Below are positions 37,164-46,497 of a stretch of 64,000 nucleotides of DNA, piece by piece. The notes beneath the pieces are model-generated. The model did no database searches. It saw only the letters and a list, made by a program, of their open reading frames with translations, and was not told where the DNA came from. How positions within the stretch are numbered: position 1 is the first letter of the stretch; each line of letters begins with the position of its first letter. Origin of the DNA: JAGWRA01 sp963711505 (lineage in GTDB: Bacteria > Acidobacteriota > Vicinamibacteria > Vicinamibacterales > CAVVIG01); contig CAVQEJ010000001.1 in the NCBI GenBank assembly GCA_963711505.1, forward strand, positions 62,001-126,000. The letters run 5' to 3'. Both the position numbers and the translations under genes were made by a program.

Positions 37164-37190
37164 GTCGAATCTCTGCCTCCCCGCCAGATT
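37164..37190 (+). repeat. degenerate copy of the tRNA-Gln 3' end
   Basis: Matches 24 of 27 bases of 36836-36862 (the T-loop, acceptor, CCA and four bases beyond). A direct repeat of a tRNA 3' end is what integration of a mobile element leaves as its distal att site. Confidence 0.6.
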
Positions 37191-37269
37191 TCGTTCGACT
37201 TCGACGAGCTTCGTCCCCCGACACCAGCCCAACACCAGCGAGTCGCCATCAGGCGAAGTCTGTCCGCCC

Positions 37270-38145
37270 TCAGTCCATGTGCTCGAGGAAGCCGCGCAGC
37301 TTGTCGGGGTTGCGCACGACGTAGATCGTGCGGATGCGTCCGTCGACGATGTCGAACGAGTAGGCGCCGTTGCCGGCCAGCGGATGGCGAAGGAGCAGAC
37401 CGGGCGTGCCGTTGACCGTGACCAGCTGGAAGTCCGATTCCGACCAGTGCAGCTTGCCGGCGTAACCGAAGAAGAACTTCGCGATGCGATCCGCGCCGAG
37501 CACGGGACGCGTCGCGGCCGCCGCCTTGCCGCCCCCGTCACTGACGAGCGTGGCGTCGGCATGCAGCACGGCCATCAGTTCCTCGAGATTGCCGGTGGTG
37601 CAGGCGTGCCGGAAGTGGCGGACGATCTCCTCTGATTCGCGACGCGACGCCGTGAAGCGGGGACGCGCGTCGCGCAGCCGGGCGCGCGCCCGCGTCAGGA
37701 TCTGCCGCGTGTTCGCCTCGCTCTTGCCGACGCTCTTCGCAATCTCGTCGAAATCGAACTCGAAGACCTCGCGCAGCAGGAAGACCGCCCGTTCGACCGG
37801 TTTGAGCTGCTCGAGCAGCACGAGGAACGCCGTGGTCAGAGACGACGCCAGCTCCGCGGATTCCTGGTTCGGCCCGGCCAGCGGTTCGGGCAGCCACGGG
37901 CCCGGGTACTCCATGCGCGTCCGCTCGGCACTGCGCAGATGGTCGATGCACAGCCGCGTGACGATGGTCGTCAGGTAGGCCCGGGGGGCACGGACCTCGG
38001 CCCGCTCGTCCTGACGCGCCCGGAGCCAGGCATCCTGCACGACATCCTCGGCCTCGCTGGCGCTGCCGAGCATCCGGTACGCAATCGAGAACAGCAGCGG
38101 CCGATACGCCTCGAATGCCCCGTCGTCCCAGTCAGTCGCTCCCAT
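37270..38145 (-). CDS. ECF41-group RNA polymerase sigma factor (SigJ-like)
   Basis: 291 residues from ATG 38145 (GGAG nine bases upstream). Sigma2 (SIAYRMLGSASEAEDVVQDAWLR), linker, and sigma4 (LKPVERAVFLLREVFEFDFDEIAKSVGKSEANTRQ) are followed by a C-terminal SnoaL-like NTF2-fold domain of about 110 residues, the defining extension of ECF41, which in known members modulates activity in place of an anti-sigma factor. The gene is divergent from a carboxymuconolactone-decarboxylase family gene, the standard ECF41 partner, and both starts carry ECF41-type promoters. Confidence 0.9.
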   Translation of the reverse strand: MGATDWDDGAFEAYRPLLFSIAYRMLGSASEAEDVVQDAWLRARQDERAEVRAPRAYLTTIVTRLCIDHLRSAERTRMEYPGPWLPEPLAGPNQESAELASSLTTAFLVLLEQLKPVERAVFLLREVFEFDFDEIAKSVGKSEANTRQILTRARARLRDARPRFTASRRESEEIVRHFRHACTTGNLEELMAVLHADATLVSDGGGKAAAATRPVLGADRIAKFFFGYAGKLHWSESDFQLVTVNGTPGLLLRHPLAGNGAYSFDIVDGRIRTIYVVRNPDKLRGFLEHMD

Positions 38146-38178
38146 GCTCGCGTCTCCCCACACTCCTTCGTTCCCTTG

Positions 38179-38205
38179 GACGGATGAGACAGCCATTCTG
38201 TGACA
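38179..38205 (-). promoter_or_regulatory. ECF41-type promoter of the sigma gene
   Basis: TGTCACA, 16-base spacer, CGTC on the minus strand: the consensus known for ECF41 factors. The -10 lies 33 bases before the ATG. Confidence 0.8.
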
Positions 38206-38226
38206 GCGACCTGCCGGGCGCCTGGC

Positions 38227-38252
38227 TGTCACAGGATGGTTCCTGATTCGTC
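38227..38252 (+). promoter_or_regulatory. ECF41-type promoter of the decarboxylase-like gene
   Basis: TGTCACA, 15-base spacer, CGTC, ending 25 bases before the ATG at 38278. Matches the divergent promoter at 38179-38205 apart from one base of spacing. Confidence 0.75.
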
Positions 38253-38277
38253 ATGATGGACAGGAGGCAATCACATC

Positions 38278-38757
38278 ATGAAAGCGCGAATCAATCTCAT
38301 GCACGTCAACCCGGGCATCATTCAGGCCATGCTCGGCCTCGAACGCCAGGTTCGTCAAGCAGGCCTGGAGGACGGACTGCTGGAACTCGTCCGGATGCGC
38401 ACGTCGCAGATCAACGGCTGCGCCTACTGTCTGGACATGCACAGCAAGGATGCGCGCGCGGCCGGCGAGACGGAACAGCGGCTGTACGGGCTCGACGCCT
38501 GGCGCGAGACGCCCTACTACTCGGCGCGCGAGCGCGCGGCGCTGGAGTGGACCGAGGCGCTCACGCTCGTCTCCGAGACCCGTGTCCCCGACGAAGTCTA
38601 CGAGCGCGCGCGGGAACAGTTCTCGGAAGACGAACTGGCGCACCTCAGCCTGGCGATCGTGGCGATCAACGGCTGGAACCGACTGAACATCGCGGCGCGC
38701 ACGGTGCCCGGGGACTACGTGCCCGGCAGCCTCGCGAAGCTGCACGCGGCGCTCTGA
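38278..38757 (+). CDS. carboxymuconolactone decarboxylase / AhpD-like protein
   Basis: 159 residues with AGGAGG ten bases before the ATG. The redox motif CAYCLDMH (Cys48, Cys51, His55) is that of AhpD-like alkylhydroperoxidases rather than true decarboxylases. In ECF41 systems this protein is the target and probable effector gene, presumably in oxidative or small-molecule stress; the substrate is unknown. Confidence 0.9.
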   Translation: MKARINLMHVNPGIIQAMLGLERQVRQAGLEDGLLELVRMRTSQINGCAYCLDMHSKDARAAGETEQRLYGLDAWRETPYYSARERAALEWTEALTLVSETRVPDEVYERAREQFSEDELAHLSLAIVAINGWNRLNIAARTVPGDYVPGSLAKLHAAL

Positions 38758-38770
38758 CCCCGTCGGAGCC

Positions 38771-38860
38771 CCGCTGCTCGCCGCGCCCCGGCCAGCCGGA
38801 TGGCTCGAAGTGGCTGAGAGGTCCGGCAGTATTTCTCGAACGCGGGCGGGTACCCGCATT
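38771..38860 (-). pseudogene. duplicated fragment of the Tat-secreted glycosidase gene, part A
   Basis: About 90% identical to 43081-43164 inside the intact gene. On the minus strand it still encodes GYPPAFEKYCRT. The next part of the same copy is at 39302-39352, with the SemiSWEET gene between. Confidence 0.75.
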
Positions 38861-38895
38861 CGCAGGCGGTCCGCCCCGTGCAATACTGCCGGATC

Positions 38896-39270
38896 ATGCT
38901 GTTGAAGGTGATCGGTTACGCGGCCGGGACATTGACGACGCTGGCGTTCGTGCCGCAGGTCGTGCGGACGTGGCGAACGCGCTCCACCGGGGACCTGTCC
39001 ACCGGCATGCTGCTCGCCTTCAGCGCTGGCGTGGCGCTCTGGCTCGTCTACGGACTCGGCCTGCGCGCCTGGCCGATCATCATGGCCAACGCCGTCACGC
39101 TGCTGCTCGCGCTGGTGTTGCTCGCGTTCAAGCTGGCGAACCACTCTGGCCATGGGGGCGGTCCCCGTCCCCTGTCGAGGCGGCCTCAGTCGGTGCCGCC
39201 GCTGGCACCGTCTCCCCTATTTCTCCACGACACGGGTCGACATCAGGAGAATCCGGGTGGAGGGCAATGA
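38896..39270 (+). CDS. SemiSWEET/PQ-loop small transporter
   Basis: 124 residues from ATG 38896. Three predicted membrane helices with the PQ-loop VPQVVRTWRTRSTGDLSTGM, the bacterial SemiSWEET pattern (half of a SWEET sugar transporter, working as a dimer). SemiSWEETs are about 85-100 residues; here the C-terminal 35 residues (GPRPLSRRPQSVPPLAPSP onward) are encoded by a dispersed repeat and are probably an acquired tail. The gene sits inside a broken copy of a glycosidase fragment. Confidence 0.8.
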   Translation: MLLKVIGYAAGTLTTLAFVPQVVRTWRTRSTGDLSTGMLLAFSAGVALWLVYGLGLRAWPIIMANAVTLLLALVLLAFKLANHSGHGGGPRPLSRRPQSVPPLAPSPLFLHDTGRHQENPGGGQ

Positions 39271-39293
39271 ACGAAGCTGGCGATGTAACCGCC
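39208..39293 (+). repeat. dispersed repeat, compact copy
   Basis: Contains both blocks found split at 36892-37096. It overlaps the 3' end of the SemiSWEET frame. A 13-base core (TCAGGAGAATCCG) recurs once more at 42882-42894, downstream of the intact glycosidase gene. Confidence 0.65.
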
Positions 39294-39301
39294 GGTGAGA
39301 G

Positions 39302-39352
39302 GACCTGGTAGACGGGCAGGATCCGCTGGAGCGCATCGCAGGAGAACTCGAC
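39302..39352 (-). pseudogene. duplicated fragment of the Tat-secreted glycosidase gene, part B
   Basis: Matches 43173-43223 at about 88%; encodes EFSCDALQRILPVYQV on the minus strand against EFSYDALQGVLPVYQV in the intact gene. It would directly precede part A (38771-38860) if the 440 bp between them were removed. Confidence 0.75.
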
Positions 39353-39431
39353 AGCCGGCGAGACATCCGCTCCTCCGAGCGCGGATGCCCCGCCGGCCAC
39401 CGACGTACTTACGCGTTCAACGGACGTCTCC

Positions 39432-42400
39432 TTATTGGAACCTACCGTCGAGGGTCAGCGTGACGTTCTCGCCGACCCGCACCTGCGTGCCGATGAACTG
39501 GCCGGTCGCCTGCGTCCTCGCTCCCAGCCACACGGCGCCGTTCTGCGCGTAGATCGTCGCCTGCACGACATTCTGTTCGCCGATGCGCGCGACAACCCCG
39601 TCATGCGCATCACCGTGGTCGCCCCTGTCGCCGGCATGGCGACGGTCGCCTCTGTCGCCGGCATGATGGTCGTCCTCTCTGTCGCCACGGTGGCCGTCCT
39701 CGGCGTCCTGGCCCGCCACGTAGAACACGACCTGCGACGCACTCAACCCCGGCACGGTCGAATCGAGGACGATGTGGGCCTTGCTCTCCGTATTGAGCCT
39801 GCCCAGGATCTGCACCTCGGCGGCGCCCTGCATCAACACCGTGCCCGAGTCGTCGACATCCAGCGAACGCATCTGATAGAGCCCCGCCGGTCAGCACGAG
39901 CGTGGCGTTTCCCTGACGCGCACGTCGCCGTAGGCGCCGGGCGCCAGTACGAGCCTCCGGCCCGCTTCGTGGTGTTCCTGCCGGCCCCCTTCGATCGTGC
40001 GCTTCACGGCGGGTCACCGTCACGGCCTGATACCAGGCGTGATCGTCGGGAACGCGGGCAGAGACAGGTAGGGCAGCGTCATGCCCGACTGGACGTCATC
40101 GATCACGGTCCCGCGATGGTTCAGCAGGGAGTTCGTGAGTACGTGGTAGACCGAGGCCTTGTTGCCCAGCGACACGGTATCGCCCACCACCCGCGAATCG
40201 GCCCGCAGCATGGTCACGTGCGACCCCACCTGGACCGTGACATCGTCGCGGTCGCCATCATTGGTCTTGTCGTGGGAATGCACACGCGCCATGTTCGCGC
40301 CCACGTCGCCGGACACCACGGTCACGCGGTTCGCGAGCACCGTGGCGTCGCGGCTGAACGCGACGAAGTTGCCGATGCGAGCGCCGACGGGGACGGCGAT
40401 CACAAACGGACTCATCGAGCTGGTTCGCGAGCAGAGCGTCTGGGTCGCGAAGTTCGGCTGATGCGGATCAGACGGGTAGATCGTCCGATCGACATAGTTG
40501 CCGTTCTCGAGGTGGAAGATCTTCAAGGTGTCGAAGAGCGTCTTGTCGACCGGGACGGGCAGCGTGAAGCAGATATCGATCGGGCCCGTGTAGGTCGCCG
40601 AGGTCGACACGTCGTAGGCGACGAGCGCAAGCCCGTCCAACGCACCGAAGTTGGGCAGCGCCGAGTTCATCGATCGGCGTCGACGGTCGTCAGGCCACCC
40701 GACGTGACGCCATTGAAGGTCACGGAGACGTTGTTCGCCGCCGGCACGGTGACGGAGCCGCTGCCCGGCAGCGTGTTGTTCGCCACCGTGACAATGACCG
40801 GGAAGAAGGCCTGGGCGCGATTGCCCGCCGCATCCGTCGCCGTGCAGGCCACGGTCGTGGTCCCCTCGGGGAACACGGAGCCGGACGGTGGAGAGCAGAG
40901 GACCGGCATGTTGCCATCGACCAGTGTCCGTCGCGGACACGCCGTACGCGCTGTAGTCGACAACCGCGCTGGTGGTGGTGGTCAGCTGGATGGCGATCTG
41001 ACTCGGAACCGTGAGCGTCGGCGCCGTGGTATCCGGGACCGTCACGAGAAACGAAGCCGTGGCCTTGTTCCCGGACGTGTCCTGGGCGCTGCACGTCACG
41101 GTCGTGTCCCCGAGCGGGAACGTCGATCCGGAAGGGGGAGTGCAGGTCACGGGCACGCTGCCGTCGACGGCGTCAACGGCAGATCACGTTGAACGTCACG
41201 GCCGCGCCGGCGGGACCGGTCGCTTCCGCGTATTGAGGACCCGAGAGGGCAGCCCGTTCTGCGCTGATCACCGGCGGCGTCGTGTCCCCCCGAACCCGAC
41301 GTCGCCCAGCGTGACGCTTGTGGGTGCCAGAGTAGCGTTGGCGTCGACTTCCGTGAACAGACCGAGGTAGGTGCGGCTGACGCCGACGTTGGCGACCACC
41401 ACGTCCAGCTTTCCGTCGCCGTTCACGTCGGCTGCGGCGATGCCGGTTGTCGCTTCGGGGACCGGCTCGACGACCGAATAGGTCGTGCCGCCGATCACGA
41501 CATTCTCGGTTCTGGGTCGGCTGGAAGGCCGTGGAACAGGTGAACGTGTAGAGGCAGTAGAGATTGAACGAGTCGCTGTTCGCGAAGAGGATTTCATCGC
41601 CGGCGTACGTCGGCAGCACGTTCGCAACCGCGACGCTCGACGTACTGGCGGTGGCGTCGCTCTCCGTATAGGTCGACGTCGTGTTGTACTTCGAGCAGTT
41701 GAAGCCAACGTTCGTGCCCGACCAGTCACCGGTACCGAGGCAGACCTCGTTCGGGCCATCGTTCGCGAAGACCACGTCGAGATTGGTATCGGGTGTCGAA
41801 CCAAAACCGGGCGCGAAGTTGCCCACGGCCACAGCGTTGGACACCTTCGTGTCGGCGATACCCGAGGCCGGCGTGATATCGCGGCAGTCCCACTGCAGGT
41901 GGCCCGGGCCCGGACTCGTATTGAGGCACACCGTGTTCCTGGCGCCGCGGTTCGAGAAGATCACGTCGGGCTTCCCATCGCCATTGACGTCACCGACCGC
42001 GACGCCGGTCACGGCTCCGCCGTGCCCGGAAACTCCTGGCACAACGACGTCGCACCGGTGCCGGTTCCGAGGCAGGCGAGGTTCGGCTGGCTCAACGGGT
42101 TGGTGGCATTCCCGCCGTTCGCAAAGACGACATCGGGGTTTCCGTCACCGTCGAGATCGCCAACAGCCACGTCCTCACTGTTGTACGGAAAGCCCTGGTA
42201 GCCGAACAGCTCGATACAACCCATTCCGTTGTTGAAGTTTCCTGAGCCATCGTTGTAACAGACGGTGTCCGCGTGCCCCTCCATCGCGAACACGATGTCA
42301 GGGGCGCCATCGCCGTTCCAGTCGACCAGCTTCGCCTTCGTCGTGTTGATCTGCGAAGACAAGGTGAACTGCCCGGTGCCTTTCACGTCCTCGCAGGACG

Positions 42401-42565
42401 TGAACGCCCCCGTGTTGTCGCCGAAGCAGACCTTGTTGAACTGCTGCTTCTGGGTGAAGACGGCGTCGACCTTGCCGTCCCCGTTGAAACTCTGGGCGGC
42501 TACGGAGGGCACTACCAGAAGCGCCAACACCAGCGTCGCCATCCCCTTGAGTACAAACGTCGCAT
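39432..42565 (-). CDS. secreted FG-GAP/VCBS and HYR repeat protein (many frame breaks)
   Basis: Starts best at ATG 42565 with GGAGG upstream; adding one G to a G4 run at about 42543 joins MRRLYSRG to the signal peptide MATLVLALLVVPSVAAQ. The first 450 residues carry VCBS/FG-GAP repeats (DWNGDGAPDIVFA, GDLDGDGNPDVVFANGG, DVNGDGKPDVIFSN, DVNGDGKLDVVVANVG). Next are HYR-type beta domains (VPVTCTPPSGSTFPLGDTTV; PVLCSPPSGSVFPEGTTTV), and a C-terminal region with LVLAPGAYGDV and MRSLDVDDSGTVLMQG. At least six one-base breaks occur (near 42030, 41500, 41290, 41180, 40930, 40680, 40020, 39885). A surface or secreted adhesin-like role is inferred; the gene could be a true pseudogene or a badly sequenced repeat gene. 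Confidence 0.6.
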
Positions 42566-42664
42566 GTCTGCGCCCTCCGCGAATAAGCCGAGCCCAGCGG
42601 AAGAAGGCCGCAGAGGACAGGTCGGGATGACCAGACCTCGCCGCCTTCGTCTTCGGACTTACAT

Positions 42665-42692
42665 TTTCGTAATTCAACTACACTTTCGTAAT
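42665..42692. promoter_or_regulatory. direct repeats in an AT-rich upstream region
   Basis: TTTCGTAAT occurs at 42665 and 42684 (19 bp apart) in the most AT-rich stretch of the window, about 100 bp upstream of the repeat-protein gene. Candidate regulator site; no regulator identified. Confidence 0.3.
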
Positions 42693-42923
42693 GTTAAATG
42701 GCTGAGATTCTGGCTCATCATGGCCGTCTTTGTCACTTAAAATCCGTACGCCTTGCCATTCTGGCCGACAGACTCGTTCTTGAACGGAAAATGCAGGTGG
42801 GAGGAATTGTCGCGCGGCGTCACCCGGGAGCCGTCACTCGGCCGGTCGGAAGTGCTTTATTGCAGCGGACTTGCTGAGCTGGTGTCAGGAGAATCCGAAG
42901 TCGGACCCTTAATCACCTCGGCC

Positions 42924-44744
42924 CTAGCCTCTTCCCCGCTGCTTCGCCCGCGCGATGATCGCGGCCATCACGTCGCGATGCTTCTCGAACGTGTCGTCGA
43001 CCACCGTGATCGTGGGGATCTCGTGCGGGCGGAGCGAGAGCGTCTGCGGATTGAACCGGCCGAAGCCGGATTCGTGGACGCCGCTGCTCCCGCGCCCCGG
43101 AGCCGGATGGCTCAGGTGGCTGAAGGTCCGGCAGTACTTCTCGAACGCGGGCGGGTACCCGCTCGCCGGGAAGACCTGGTAGACGGGCAGAACCCCCTGG
43201 AGCGCGTCGTAGGAGAACTCGCCGACCGCCAGCACGTCCGGATACTTCGCGCGCAGTTCCTGCACGAGCTGTCGGACACCTTCGTGCATGTCCGCTTCGC
43301 GGTTGTTGACCCAGCCGGCCGCGATATCCAGGAAGTATCCGTCGACACCATAGCCGTCGATGATGCGGGCGACACTGTCCCTGATGACGCGCCGCCATGC
43401 ATCCACACCGACGTTCATGTACCGGCCCCAGCCTTCGTCGTGCCGGTCGTTGTCCCAGTCCACCCAGCCCAGCGTGAAGGTGTTGCCGTCGATCTCGTGG
43501 GTGCTCGCGCCAGCCACCTGCGCGTAGTCGGGCAGTTCGGTATTGGCCGAGTTCAGCCCGAACATCGGGACGAAGTGGAAACCCATCCGGTGGCCTTCCG
43601 CGAGCAGCTGCTGAAAGCCCGCCTCGCCGCCCAGGCGCTCGTCGACCCTGTAGACCGGATAGCTCCAGTAGTAGCGCCCGTCCCAGGCCGGCAGGAAGAC
43701 CATCACCTTCTTCGGGTCGATCTGCGTCGACGTCCACTCCAGCGTCCGCAGCGCCTTCGCGAAGTCGTTGAAGATGTAACCGGTCCAGTGCATCCCGTGG
43801 ATCGACAGCACGAGCTCGACGTCGCGGAACCAGGCGGGCACGTCGGTGCGGCTTTCCCAGGTCGGCAGCCCGTACGCCCGCTCGACATGATCGACGTGCG
43901 GCCGGAACGCCGCGTCGGCCGTGGCGGTGCGCCCCGCGCGCCACATCGCCCCCTCGAGCCGGTTGCTCCGGTTCCAGCCGGCCTGTTCGTAGACGAGCTC
44001 GACCCGGTAACCGTCCGCTCCCGGCTGGAAGTACAGCCGCGCGACCCGCACCTGGTCCATGAGGCAGGAGAGAAAGAAGTAGTCGCCCTTCCCGGCTTCG
44101 ATTACCGCCAGCGGCGTGTTGATCCCGCGCGCCTGCCGCTGCCGCGTTGCGCCCCACGGGTATCCGAGCAGCACCTCATCGTCTCCAGGATCGGAGAAGT
44201 CCTCCGTCCCGGCCGCGATCCGGCCGCGCGGCACGCCGCGCACGATCGAGACGACCGACTTGATCGGCTGATCCATCTCGACCCGTGCGTCCCACTCGGT
44301 GAACGCGCCATTGGGCCGGATGCGGGAGCGCAGCGTCCCGCTCACTTTCTCCTGTCCACCCGCCCACACGAATCCGGAGCACTCGAGCAGCAGGCCGTCG
44401 CCATCCTGCGTGACCTTCATGCGCTCCCGGTCCAGCCCATACGTGTTCTCGAAGGTGTGGATCCGGAACGAGAGCGACAGGCCGTTGAACACGACCGATG
44501 GCTCGGGAAAGCCGAAGCTGAATTTCTGGAAGCTGTCTCCCCGCGGAGGGATGAAGACGCCGCTCGTCGAGTCGAGCGGCAGGATGGTGCCGTCTGGAGG
44601 ACGGTCAGGGGCGGGGCCAGCCGCTGTGGCCCGGGACGAGGTCTGAGCACCCGCCGGCAACGGCCCGGCAACATCAGCGGCCAGGTACGAGAAGGTTGCC
44701 GCAGCACCTTTCAGCAACTCGCGGCGTGAAAGTCCATCGTCCAT
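42924..44744 (-). CDS. Tat-secreted glycoside-hydrolase-like protein
   Basis: 606 residues from ATG 44744 (GGAGGGG upstream). The leader SRRELLKGAAATFSYLA is a twin-arginine signal. An N-terminal beta-sandwich (residues about 60-270) precedes a TIM-barrel-like domain with GMHWTGYIFNDFAKAL, FGLNSANTELPDYAQVAG and YGVDGYFLDIAAGW, where the Asp in FLDIA resembles a clan GH-D type nucleophile. The family resembles DUF6259/GH36-like hypothetical proteins; substrate unknown. A fragment of this gene is duplicated at 38771-39352. Intact frame, unlike the repeat-protein gene downstream. Confidence 0.65.
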   Translation of the reverse strand: MDDGLSRRELLKGAAATFSYLAADVAGPLPAGAQTSSRATAAGPAPDRPPDGTILPLDSTSGVFIPPRGDSFQKFSFGFPEPSVVFNGLSLSFRIHTFENTYGLDRERMKVTQDGDGLLLECSGFVWAGGQEKVSGTLRSRIRPNGAFTEWDARVEMDQPIKSVVSIVRGVPRGRIAAGTEDFSDPGDDEVLLGYPWGATRQRQARGINTPLAVIEAGKGDYFFLSCLMDQVRVARLYFQPGADGYRVELVYEQAGWNRSNRLEGAMWRAGRTATADAAFRPHVDHVERAYGLPTWESRTDVPAWFRDVELVLSIHGMHWTGYIFNDFAKALRTLEWTSTQIDPKKVMVFLPAWDGRYYWSYPVYRVDERLGGEAGFQQLLAEGHRMGFHFVPMFGLNSANTELPDYAQVAGASTHEIDGNTFTLGWVDWDNDRHDEGWGRYMNVGVDAWRRVIRDSVARIIDGYGVDGYFLDIAAGWVNNREADMHEGVRQLVQELRAKYPDVLAVGEFSYDALQGVLPVYQVFPASGYPPAFEKYCRTFSHLSHPAPGRGSSGVHESGFGRFNPQTLSLRPHEIPTITVVDDTFEKHRDVMAAIIARAKQRGRG

Positions 44745-44940
44745 CGCCCCTCCTCTCGAGAACACGCGTGCCGAGTCTGAATCACCCGGTGTGCGGGCGC
44801 AAGTACCGCGTCGCGGCCATCCCGCACGCCCTGCATCCGCCCGTCGTTTCGACGAGGCGGCGCGCGACTGCGACGCCTTGCGGATCTGGCGGATAATGTC
44901 CGCGTACCGAAACAGGTCCCTTCCCCGAGGAGGCGCTCAG

Positions 44941-46460
44941 TTGACCGATCAGGTGGCGGCGATGCTTCGCGGGCAGATCGCCGACGTCGTGGTCGGATCG
45001 ATCTTCGTCTTCGTCGGCCTGGCGACCTGCTCGATTGCGGCGTTCCGGCGCGGACGCGGCGTCCGCACGTTCGTCTGGCTGGGCATCTGGAGCGCGATGT
45101 ACGGCGCCGTGCTGCTGGATCGATCGCCGGCCGTGATGGCGGCCTTGCCGCGCTGGATTCAGATCGCCACCCCGTACGCGAACACTGCCATCAACTATCT
45201 GCTGGTCGTCGCCGGCCTGCTCTCCTTTCTCGAATTGACGCTGGGCGGACTCCGCCGGCTCCTTCAGGCGGCAGCAGTCCTCGGCGTCGTCATTGCCGCC
45301 TGCGGCATCTTCGCCGACATCGTCTCTGAAGTCGAGTAGCTGGTGGCTGCTGTACAACAACCTGCTCGCCACCGGCATGCTCCTGGTGCTGGTGGTCGTC
45401 GTCGTGGTGCCCCGGCTGTCCGACCGGTACCTCGCGCTCCGGAATCGCGGCGTCCTCGCGGGCGGCACGCTCGTCTTCGCCGTCGAGGCACTGTTCGTCA
45501 ACGTGGCGCGCCCGTTCGGCGTCCGCACGCCGCCAATCCTCGACCATCTCGGTTTCGCCGCGCTGCTGTTCTCGTTCGGCTACGTCGCGCTGCAGCTCGC
45601 CTTCACGAACGAGCGCCGCCTGCTCGCCATCGAGAACGAGCTGGAGATCGCCCGCAAGATGCAGCTGCAGATTCTGCCCGCCGGCGCCCCCCAGGTCGGG
45701 CAGCTGCGGATGAGCGCCGCGTATCAGCCCATGACCGCCGTGGCGGGTGATTTCTACGACTTCGTTGCAATCGACGAGATGCGGGTCGGCATTCTCGTGG
45801 CCGACGTGGCGGGGCACGGCGTGTCGGCGGCGCTGATCGCGTCGATGATCAAGGTCGCGATGCAGTCCGTCGTGTCCGTCGCGGGCGATCCGGGGGCGGT
45901 GCTGGGCGGGTTGAACCGTATCCTGTCGGGCCAGCTGCGCGGCCAGCTCGTCTCGGCGGCCTACCTGTGGCTCGACACCGAGAACCGGACGGCGCGGTAT
46001 TCAGCAGCCGGGCATCCGCCGCTGCTGCGGTGGAGCCGGGCGCACCTCGAGGGGATCGAGAGCAACGGCCTGCTGTTCGGCATGCTCGACGAGTGCGAGT
46101 ATCCCGTGCGCACGATGGAGATCGAGCCAGGCCAGCGGTTCCTGCTCTACACCGACGGCGTCACCGAATCCGAGAACGGCCGCGGCGAGTTCTTCGGCGA
46201 TGCCAGGCTGGAGGAGGTCGTGCGCGGGAACCAGGGGCGTTCGCCTTCGGAGTGCTCGGACGCGATCCTCGACGCAATCCGCCGCTGGCGTCCGCCCTCC
46301 GTACCCCAGCAGGACGACATCACGCTCGTCGTCGTCGCCAAGCCCAGGGGCGTTCGCCGTCGGCGTGCTCGGACGCGATCCTCGACGCCATCCGCCGCTG
46401 GCGTCCGCCCTCCGTACTCAGCAGGACGACATCACGCTCGTCGTCGTCGACGTGGAGTGA
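44941..46460 (+). CDS. membrane-anchored PP2C/SpoIIE-type serine phosphatase (frame break, duplicated tail)
   Basis: Starts at TTG 44941: GAGGAGG eight bases upstream fits this codon and no ATG does so well. About 200 N-terminal residues form several membrane helices; the frame breaks near 45327 (FADIVSE to SSWWLLYNNLLA). A short signalling helix (ENELEIARKMQLQILP) leads to the phosphatase domain with VAGDFYDF, LVADVAGHGVSAALIASM and LLYTDGVTESEN, the metal-binding aspartates of RsbU/SpoIIE enzymes. The last 113 bp of coding sequence are duplicated in tandem; the first copy ends QQDDITLVVVAKP, the second restores DDITLVVVDVE and the stop. It probably reverses anti-anti-sigma phosphorylation; no partner is adjacent. 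Confidence 0.8.
46232..46457 (+). repeat. 113-bp tandem duplication at the phosphatase 3' end
   Basis: 46232-46344 and 46345-46457 are over 90% identical; the second copy lacks two bases in one place. The period is not a multiple of three, so the reading frame shifts between copies. Confidence 0.85.
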
Positions 46461-46497
46461 GCAGCAGTCGCTCCGCGCACACCTTACGGCGAGTCGT

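Noticed and set aside
38822..38895. Inverted repeat (GGTCCGGCAGTATT and AATACTGCCGGATC) as a transposon end pair
   Set aside because: One arm is coding sequence of the glycosidase fragment also found at 43126, no transposase or target duplication is present, and only 14 bases match; left as coincidence or local rearrangement.
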